Below are positions 35,064-41,407 of a stretch of 53,949 nucleotides of DNA, piece after piece. This stretch comes from Prevotella sp. (GTDB lineage: Bacteria; Bacteroidota; Bacteroidia; Bacteroidales; Bacteroidaceae), in NCBI GenBank assembly GCA_017619755.1, contig JAFZRU010000066.1, positions 1 through 53,949 on the forward strand. Reading direction: 5' to 3'. A program made the translations under genes and the position numbers. Position 1 is the stretch's first letter, and each line of letters starts with the position of its first letter. The notes beneath the pieces were generated by a model that was not told the DNA's origin, did no database searches, and was given only the letters and a program-made list of their open reading frames with translations.

Positions 35064-35246
35064 CGTAGGAAACCCTTGTGAGAAGACGAGTCAGAGCAAT
35101 ACCCACGTGTGTATGAAGCACCTATCCGGGAAAGTGTGCGTGAGGATATTACATACCCTCATGGCACACCCCGGGGATACAGTGATAGCATACCCGTAGC
35201 ATTCACCTCTGACTTTGTCCTTGTCTCACAGATGAAATTTCCTACG
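35064..35246 (-). ncRNA. candidate rod-shaped structured RNA (leader RNA or 6S-like RNA)
   Basis: Three stacked helices close one after another. CGTAGGAAA (35246-35238) pairs with TTTCCTACG (35072-35064); TGTGAGA at 35230-35224 on the minus strand pairs with TCTCACA at 35083-35077; GTCAGAG (35213-35207) pairs with CTCTGAC (35096-35090). The middle folds into a further arm with TGTGC/GCACA and TGAGG/CCTCA. This gives a ~183-nt irregular rod with internal loops, transcribed from the strong promoter at 35348-35378. Rods of this length recall 6S RNA and Bacteroidales RNA motifs with the phylum's promoter at one end and a terminator at the other, but I cannot assign it to a family. Confidence 0.5.
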
Positions 35247-35347
35247 TTTCAACAATCCAAGAACAAAGCATCAATGACGCTTTTATGTAATGTAGTGTCT
35301 TCCACCACCCCATCATCCTTTCGGAAACGTGGCGGCATAAGACTTTG

Positions 35348-35378
35348 CAAATATAGCATGAAAAAACGAATTGGCAAA
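35348..35378 (-). promoter_or_regulatory. consensus promoter of the structured leader
   Basis: On the minus strand TTTG (35378-35375), exactly 19 nt, TATATTTG (35355-35348): a perfect TTTG-N19-TAnnTTTG. The transcript would start near 35341, about 410 nt before the surface-protein ATG. Confidence 0.82.
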
Positions 35379-35384
35379 CTTTTG

Positions 35385-35410
35385 AGTCAAGAAAAAAGCA
35401 TTTCTTGACT
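35385..35410. promoter_or_regulatory. 10-bp palindrome immediately upstream of the -33 box
   Basis: AGTCAAGAAA (35385-35394), 6-nt spacer, TTTCTTGACT (35401-35410), a perfect dyad ending 6 nt upstream of the -33 TTTG on the minus strand. The position fits an activator site; the binding protein is unknown. Confidence 0.55.
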
Positions 35411-35546
35411 GTCTGCCGTGGAATAGGGAACACAAAATACTTTTCCCAACGTGCTTGATGGTGGTAAATATGATTGTAAATCAATAGGTTATTTCGTTGG
35501 AAACCACTCGGTGCGCCCATCGTAACACCAAGAGGCCGTGTGCTAA

Positions 35547-35595
35547 ACATTCGCCCTGACGGGCGAGCGGATGGACATAAAGTCCACCCCTACAG
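35547..35595. repeat. 49-bp two-hairpin repeat, copy A
   Basis: Matches 45023-45071 at 47 of 49 positions. It contains TCGCCCTG/CGGGCGA and GGACATAAAGTCC, each able to fold as a small hairpin, and ends CACCCCTACAG. Confidence 0.85.
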
Positions 35596-35683
35596 CAGCA
35601 CCAAGTTCTTGGAACCATTTGATTTAACCAATTGAATAGATCCAAGATTGCTTGAGCTATGCCGAGTCGCGAATGAGGTCGAG

Positions 35684-35781
35684 TATTAGAGAATTATAGC
35701 ATTACAATGGCTTGTATTGTTGGAATAATAATTCTTAAATTCTGAAATTCGTGATAGAAAAATAGAGTAACATATTGGACA
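35684..35781 (-). repeat. TGTCCAATAT element without palindromic core ('empty' copy)
   Basis: Ends in ATATTGGACA (35772-35781). Its parts TTATAGCATTACA, CTTGTATTGTTGGAA and TTCTGAAATTCGTGATAGAAA all occur, in the same order, in the reverse complement of 37826-38290, but here the 318-bp palindromic core is absent. The outer end is truncated. Confidence 0.75.
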
Positions 35782-35797
35782 CCCTATTTCAAAAAGA

Positions 35798-35827
35798 CAT
35801 CAACCTCGCTCTTTTACGCGGTTGATG
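35798..35827 (-). terminator. terminator of the HAD-type phosphatase gene
   Basis: On the minus strand CATCAACC (35827-35820), 14-nt loop, GGTTGATG (35805-35798), followed by TCTTTTT. It starts 38 nt after the gene's stop. Confidence 0.8.
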
Positions 35828-35864
35828 CCCTACATTGTCGTTTTAAGTCTGTCCTTACTCTTTG

Positions 35865-36947
35865 TCACTCATTGGGAAAGGTGAAGTCCACTTTTTGCAC
35901 TCCGTCGCCGTAGATGGTGCGGAAATCGTCTCTCATGGAGATGACGTAGTATCCGGCTTCGCGCCATTTTTCCGCCAAGGTGAGGGCCTTTTGGCGGTTG
36001 GCATGGTCGCGTGCTTCATCGTCGGCCACGAGCATGAAGGCGGCGCTGCGGTGCTTGCTGCTCAGGCAGTAGTTGTGCATGGAGCAGTCGCCGCTGCTGT
36101 TGCCGAAGGACAGAACGGGTACTTTCCCAATCTCTTGTGAAATTTGAAGGACTTTGTTGGTTTTAAGGTTTTTGATGAGCAGTTCGTCGGTGCGGATCAA
36201 GTCCTCCTCACGCCCCATGGTGTAGTTGACCCCTGCCTCATCGCCTTGGCTGGAAGACACGAGTTTCACGTCCATGCCAATCACCCTGTTGGGAGCAATG
36301 CCGATGGACTCCACCAAAGCGCGGCAGATGAAGCGGTCGGACCCTGAGACGACATAATAGGTGAAGCCGTTGGCTTTCAAATAGTCGAACACCTCCAGCA
36401 TGGGTTTGTAGAAACTTTGTCCGTATGTCATCCCCACGAAGCCATTGGCCGGTTTTTTACCGTATTCCTTCACATAGTTGTCAAACTCTGCAATGGTCAT
36501 TCCGGCGTATGCCTTGGCTGCCGCCTTTGCATGGATCATGTCGAAATGGTCGGGGAGCGGCTTTCCGTTCCGTACAAAATCCCGGATGTCCTGTGCCGCC
36601 GTCCGCACATCCTCCGGCGCCTTGTTCTTGTAGGATGCGTCGTCCAAGACGCGGTATTCGAGCAGGTTGTATTCAAAATAGGTGGGGTAGAGCTCGCCGA
36701 CGAATGTTCCGTCCATGTCGAACGTGGCAATGCGGTCTTCCACATCGATAAAGTTGGGAGACTTTGGGTTGGTGACATCCTGGACATATTCCTGCAAGGC
36801 AGTCAGTGCTTCGCACTTGTTCCAATACTTGAAATACTCCCTTTTTGACGGGCCGTCGTCATCATCCTTGTGACATGAGGTCAACGTCGTTGATAATCCG
36901 CAAACGAGGGTGACGAGAAGCACCCATAGTTTCATTTCCTTCATCAT
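35865..36947 (-). CDS. HAD-superfamily phosphatase, lipoprotein
   Basis: 360 residues. The N-terminus MKLWVLLVTLVCGLSTTLTSC is a lipoprotein signal with the lipobox TTLTSC, so the protein is anchored in the outer or inner membrane facing the periplasm. HAD motif I is FDMDGTF (nucleophile and acid/base Asp) near residue 74; motif II is in YYVVSGSDRF (Ser); the C-terminal motif includes LSFGNSSGDCSM. Members act as phosphomonoesterases; it resembles phosphoserine-phosphatase-like members, but the substrate is unknown. It has its own promoter and terminator, so it is a single-gene unit. Confidence 0.85.
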   Translation of the reverse strand: MMKEMKLWVLLVTLVCGLSTTLTSCHKDDDDGPSKREYFKYWNKCEALTALQEYVQDVTNPKSPNFIDVEDRIATFDMDGTFVGELYPTYFEYNLLEYRVLDDASYKNKAPEDVRTAAQDIRDFVRNGKPLPDHFDMIHAKAAAKAYAGMTIAEFDNYVKEYGKKPANGFVGMTYGQSFYKPMLEVFDYLKANGFTYYVVSGSDRFICRALVESIGIAPNRVIGMDVKLVSSSQGDEAGVNYTMGREEDLIRTDELLIKNLKTNKVLQISQEIGKVPVLSFGNSSGDCSMHNYCLSSKHRSAAFMLVADDEARDHANRQKALTLAEKWREAGYYVISMRDDFRTIYGDGVQKVDFTFPNE

Positions 36948-36973
36948 TTGTCGTTTTAGTTATATGTTGGTTG

Positions 36974-36981
36974 CAAAGATA
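36974..36981 (-). promoter_or_regulatory. -7 element of the HAD phosphatase gene
   Basis: The minus strand reads TATCTTTG, matching TAnnTTTG, 27 nt before the ATG. Confidence 0.65.
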
Positions 36982-37029
36982 CTACATTTTCCTTGAAACG
37001 CCCTCGTTCGCAGTAATTTTTCCGTCCTG

Positions 37030-37068
37030 TGCGGATGAAAACGGCCAGCAAGGCCGTTTTCATCCGCA
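37030..37068. repeat. palindromic element, solo-end copy 4
   Basis: TGCGGATGAAAACGGCC (37030-37046), loop AGCAA, GGCCGTTTTCATCCGCA (37052-37068): a perfect 17-bp foldback formed from just the two outer ends of the palindromic element. It lies 25 nt past the SDR stop and may also end that transcript, though no T tract follows. Confidence 0.8.
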
Positions 37069-37093
37069 GGTCAGATTTCCGCTCTTTCGTGGC

Positions 37094-37801
37094 TTACTCC
37101 TCCACAATTGGGTAGAGTTCAATGAACTCGCCCTGGTGGTTGTTGCCGTCATTGATTAGTTCGGCAAACTTTTTTCCCACTGTCTCTATGTCGTGGAAGC
37201 CGGGGAGGGACATGTTGCCGTTCAGGTCGGTTGTCGTAGGGCCGGGATGAACGGAAAAAATCTCCAAAGGAAAATCTTGCTGTTGGAATTCTATCGCCAT
37301 CACGCCCATCATGGCATTCTGTGCGGCCTTGCTGGTCACGTAAGCCAAAGGATGCCAATAAGGACTGATTTCCGATGGTACGGTGACGTTGACGATTCTT
37401 CCATTGTTTTTCCCGAGCAAGGGTATCAGCAATTTGGTGAGCGAGAACGTACCGATGAAATTCACTTCGAGGGTTTCCCTGATGACACTGATTTCCGTAT
37501 GCTGGCTGTCCACACTCATGTCGCCGGGGATTCCGGCGTTGTTGATGAGCAATGACACTTCAGGGTAAGCCTCGTTGATTTCCTTGGCGGCTTTTTCCAC
37601 ACTTGCCAGGTCGGCCAGTTCGATGTTCACCCATCCCGGGACATCAATTCCCAGCGATTTCAGTTCACTGATGGCTTTTTCCGCCCGTTGCTCATTTCTT
37701 GCCCCGATGATGACACTCCAACCGCTAAGGCCGAGATGTTTGGCAATGCCGAAGCCGATGCCCTTGTTGGCTCCGGTCACAAATACAATCTTTTTTCCCA
37801 T
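37094..37801 (-). CDS. short-chain dehydrogenase/reductase
   Basis: 235 residues, the classical SDR length. The NAD(P) motif is GANKGIGFGIA near residue 11, the structural motif NNAG is in LLINNAGIPGD, and the catalytic YxxxK is YVTSK in HPLAYVTSKAAQNAM. Carbonyl-reductase-like SDRs with GANKGIG usually prefer NADPH; the substrate is unknown. Its 5' flank is the left end of a mobile-looking element. Confidence 0.92.
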   Translation of the reverse strand: MGKKIVFVTGANKGIGFGIAKHLGLSGWSVIIGARNEQRAEKAISELKSLGIDVPGWVNIELADLASVEKAAKEINEAYPEVSLLINNAGIPGDMSVDSQHTEISVIRETLEVNFIGTFSLTKLLIPLLGKNNGRIVNVTVPSEISPYWHPLAYVTSKAAQNAMMGVMAIEFQQQDFPLEIFSVHPGPTTTDLNGNMSLPGFHDIETVGKKFAELINDGNNHQGEFIELYPIVEE

Positions 37802-37810
37802 TATTATGTA

Positions 37811-37829
37811 ATATGTTTAATGATGTGTC
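37811..37829. repeat. 19-bp direct repeat flanking the element, left copy
   Basis: ATATGTTTAATGATGTGTC at 37811-37829 recurs exactly at 38295-38313 on the other side of the element; its last bases overlap the inverted end TGTCC. It may be a target-site duplication. Confidence 0.85.
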
Positions 37830-38290
37830 CAATATGTTGTTTTTTTCTATCACGAATTTCAGAATTTCAGAATTTTTCGTGCTGTACGAATGAAAACGGC
37901 CTGAAAATCGCGATTAAGCGAGAGCAGACGAAAACTTGTTTTCAGTATGCCGAGCAAGAGCGATTTATAAAAAGGCCAAAAGCAATCAGCCCAAGGTAAC
38001 ACCTTGGGGAAGAGAGTGAGCCAATTATCGCCCTGCAAGGGCAAAAGCCTTATAGAAGTCATAATTCTTTTGCCCCTTCCGGGGCGCAATCTACTCCGTT
38101 ATTTACCCAGGGCGTTGCCCTGGGCTGGTATCTCGTTGGCCTTTCAGGCCGTCTTTGCACAAAATCCATTCTTACAGCTCAAAATTTTCATTCGTACAGG
38201 TCGGATTTTTTCCAACAATACAAGTCTTTGTAATGCTATAAATTCTTTAATTCTCTAATTCTTGATAAATTGATTATATTATATTGGACA
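37826..38290. mobile_element. 465-bp MITE-like element with TGTCCAATAT inverted ends and nested palindromic core
   Basis: TGTCCAATAT (37826-37835) is inverted as ATATTGGACA (38281-38290). Inside, an A/T-rich outer part encloses a core (37882-38199) with its own 15-bp perfect inverted ends CTGTACGAATGAAAA and TTTTCATTCGTACAG. A second pair follows within: ACGGCCTGAAA (37896-37906) and TTTCAGGCCGT (38142-38152). No transposase is encoded, so it is non-autonomous if mobile. Confidence 0.75.
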
Positions 38291-38294
38291 CTCT

Positions 38295-38313
38295 ATATGT
38301 TTAATGATGTGTC
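38295..38313. repeat. 19-bp direct repeat flanking the element, right copy
   Basis: Exact second copy of ATATGTTTAATGATGTGTC, 5 nt outside the right inverted end. Confidence 0.85.
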
Positions 38314-38344
38314 ATCCTGGACAACGATGAGTTGCCCAGGATGA
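38312..38344 (-). terminator. hairpin downstream of cysK
   Basis: TCATCCTGG (38312-38320) with CCAGGATGA (38336-38344) and CAAC/GTTG inside, one mismatch pair between. It lies 30 nt past the cysK stop on the minus strand; no T tract. Confidence 0.5.
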
Positions 38345-38373
38345 AGTCATAAGTTTGTTGTCCGAACGCCTCA

Positions 38374-39321
<948 letters not shown>

Positions 39322-39360
39322 ATCCTTATTTTTTAAATTATTACTTTTCAAATCACGGTG

Positions 39361-39392
39361 CAAAGGTACGACGTTTGGAAATATCCTCCAAA
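39361..39392 (-). promoter_or_regulatory. cysK promoter
   Basis: On the minus strand TTTG (39392-39389), 20-nt spacer, TACCTTTG (39368-39361). Confidence 0.8.
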
Positions 39393-39454
39393 TTTTCTTG
39401 CAATTTAAGAAAATATCCCTAAATTAGCGTTGTGCGAAGAAAATTATTCCAATC

Positions 39455-39501
39455 GAGGGCTTTTGAAGCCCGTTTGTCAGAAAATAAATCTAAAAGCCCT
39501 C
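39455..39501 (-). terminator. hairpin(s) after the parC-S41 operon
   Basis: GAGGGCTTTT (39455-39464) pairs with AAAAGCCCTC (39492-39501); alternatively GGGCTT-TTG-AAGCCC (39457-39471) forms alone. It starts 21 nt past the protease stop. Confidence 0.6.
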
Positions 39502-39521
39502 CATGTGGTGTCTTTGCCGTC

Positions 39522-40577
39522 TTATTTCCCGAGCAGTTGCCTTGCGAACTCGATGATGGTGTCTCTCCCTTTTAGGAAGTCGTTGTCGGTGAGAGCCACG
39601 TTGTAATCCGGTTCGATGCCAAACTCCGTGCTGTTTTTGTTGTGGTCGTAGATGGGGCATGCCGAGAAGCGTATGCTCCACCCGCATGGCAGTTGGCTGG
39701 AGAATGGCATGCCGGCCCCTCCCCCCGTCTTGTCGCCCACGATGGTGACGTTCGGGCAGCATTTCATGTATTTCACAAATTCGTTGGCAGCGCTGAACAC
39801 CCCCCTGTTGGTGAGCACCACCACCTTCTTCTGCCATCTGAGTGCCTTGGCCGGCTTGAGTTTTTGCTCCTCCATGGGTGAGAAATCACTGTGTCCTTTC
39901 CCCGTCTTGTGCTGGATGTACCCCACGATTCTTTCCTCGTTGGTGAACCGTGCGGCGAATTTCTCCGCAGAGGTGAGCAGTCCACCTCCGTTGCTACGTA
40001 TGTCGATGATCAGGCCCCTGCATGGTGCGAGGAAGGTGAGCATGTCGTCGAGGTTGCCGCTGCCCAGTTCGTTGGCGAAGCTGGCATATCTCACATAGCC
40101 GATGTTGTCGTCAAGCACGCGGTAGTTCATACCGTTGCTCATCTTGTAGTCGGTGCCGAGGTATTTTCTCAGGAGCGTGTCGCTTAGGTTGGTGGGATAG
40201 TCCTCGCTCCAGCTCCATTCCCTCCCGGTGTCGAAGGAGGTGTAGATGTTGACATGCCCGTCGCGCAGTTCGGAAAGCATGTTGCAAAGCACCTCGAAAA
40301 GCTGTGTGCGGTTCATCCTCTCGTCCACCCTTGCGGCATATCGTGCGTGCACCTCATCCCAGTCGAGGCCGATGGCTTCTTTTTTGTAGTCGAGGAAGCA
40401 GTAGTGCTCGTCGATGATTTTCCACAGGGCCTCCAAGTTGCCTTGCGGACTGTCGGGGAATTGCTCCTCGTCGATGCAAGCCGTCAGGCATCCGAGGCAG
40501 CAGAGAGCCAAGAGCATCCTTGCGGTCTTTGCGGCGGCTTTTGCCACTCGCCTTGTGATGGATGATTTCTGTGTCAT
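39522..40577 (-). CDS. S41-family peptidase, lipoprotein
   Basis: 351 residues from ATG 40577. A lipoprotein signal with lipobox LTAC (Cys34) places it on the periplasmic face. The S41 (tail-specific protease/CtpA-like) domain covers ~50-351: catalytic Ser262 in GVFSAANEF and the Lys in GDKTGGGAG. The substrate-shaping segment IIDIRSNGGG is also present. No PDZ domain is evident, unlike CtpA. Its ATG overlaps the DUF3316 stop by one base, making it third gene of the parC operon. Confidence 0.9.
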   Translation of the reverse strand: MTQKSSITRRVAKAAAKTARMLLALCCLGCLTACIDEEQFPDSPQGNLEALWKIIDEHYCFLDYKKEAIGLDWDEVHARYAARVDERMNRTQLFEVLCNMLSELRDGHVNIYTSFDTGREWSWSEDYPTNLSDTLLRKYLGTDYKMSNGMNYRVLDDNIGYVRYASFANELGSGNLDDMLTFLAPCRGLIIDIRSNGGGLLTSAEKFAARFTNEERIVGYIQHKTGKGHSDFSPMEEQKLKPAKALRWQKKVVVLTNRGVFSAANEFVKYMKCCPNVTIVGDKTGGGAGMPFSSQLPCGWSIRFSACPIYDHNKNSTEFGIEPDYNVALTDNDFLKGRDTIIEFARQLLGK

Positions 40578-41407
40578 TATCTTGTCTTTGTCACCTTGAA
40601 TTTCTTCACCCACCCCAAGAGCAGTGCGTGCGTATAGGCGTGTTGCTTGAGGTGGTTCACCTCCGCCTGTTGGTAGTCGCCCAAGTATCCCACCCTCCAC
40701 GTGGTTCCCCATAGTGGGAAGTCGATGGTGAGGGCGTGTCGCAGGGAGGGAGCGTTGAAGGGAGTCGTCACCACGGCGTTGTGGTCGTAGTCTCCTCGTG
40801 AGAAGATTTCGTAATACGACTGTCCGTAGTTGGGGCTGAACATCAGTCCGAGGAGCGGGAGCTCCAGCTCGTAGCGTGCCTGCCACTCCTTTCCAAAGAG
40901 GTGGAAGGTGCGTGTGGCGGCCGCCGCCGGTCCGAGTTGCATCGACAGCCTCAGTTGCGCCGGGTTGTTCTGGTTGCGTGAGTTGTAAAGCATGCCAAGG
41001 TTGAAGTCGGCCATGCCACCTACTCTCAGTTCCCACCGTCCGTCGCTTGAGCGCAGGGGGCGCTGCAGGGCGTACCCCAATGTGTAGAGGCCACCCATGA
41101 GGTTGCCGTCTCCAGAGCGGTCGTCGGCCATGGCGATGCTTCCATGGTGTGTGATTTGCTGCTGCCACCGGTTTCCGGGGATGTCGCGTATGGTGTGCGA
41201 GATGAATCTCAGTTCGCTTCCGTTGTATTTTTCCGGCGAGAGGTAGGTGTCGAGGAGGTTGGTGCCTCCAAGGGCCACCATGTCGGTGTGTGTCACTATT
41301 TTGGTGTAGGTGCTGTCGCCTTGGGCCATCAAGGAGGTGTAGGCGATGCAGGCCAGTGCCGTCAGGATGACACGTTGGAGCAGATGTCGTATGTCAGTTT
41401 TCGTCAT
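40577..41407 (-). CDS. DUF3316 family protein, exported
   Basis: 276 residues from ATG 41407. A signal peptide (VILTALACIAYTSLMAQ) is followed by an aromatic-rich beta-strand pattern (YELELPLLGLMFSPNYGQS, WRVGYLGDYQQAEVNHLK), consistent with a small outer-membrane beta-barrel, which is how DUF3316 looks. No function is known. It overlaps the end of parC by 14 nt and the S41 gene by 1 nt. Confidence 0.85.
   Translation of the reverse strand: MTKTDIRHLLQRVILTALACIAYTSLMAQGDSTYTKIVTHTDMVALGGTNLLDTYLSPEKYNGSELRFISHTIRDIPGNRWQQQITHHGSIAMADDRSGDGNLMGGLYTLGYALQRPLRSSDGRWELRVGGMADFNLGMLYNSRNQNNPAQLRLSMQLGPAAAATRTFHLFGKEWQARYELELPLLGLMFSPNYGQSYYEIFSRGDYDHNAVVTTPFNAPSLRHALTIDFPLWGTTWRVGYLGDYQQAEVNHLKQHAYTHALLLGWVKKFKVTKTR

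Larger units (their letters stand above)
34930..35864. other. 935-base intergenic region: leader RNA, repeats, terminator
   Basis: No protein gene of normal size. From left to right: 5' leader of the surface-protein gene with a T-tract hairpin, a structured RNA (35064-35246), a 24-codon frame (35242-35316), a promoter (35348-35378) and a palindrome (35385-35410). Further right are a 49-bp repeat shared with 45023 (35547-35595), an 'empty' copy of the TGTCCAATAT element (35684-35781) and the terminator of the HAD gene (35798-35827). Confidence 0.75.
37802..38373. other. intergenic region filled by a nested repeat element
   Basis: 572 bases, almost entirely the 465-bp TGTCCAATAT element with its palindromic core, bracketed by a 19-bp direct repeat, plus a small hairpin near the cysK stop (38312-38344). 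No gene. Confidence 0.8.

Noticed and set aside
35064-35246. tmRNA, RNase P RNA or SRP RNA
   Set aside because: None of their conserved sequence blocks (tmRNA tRNA-like ends, RNase P core, SRP apical loop) is visible.
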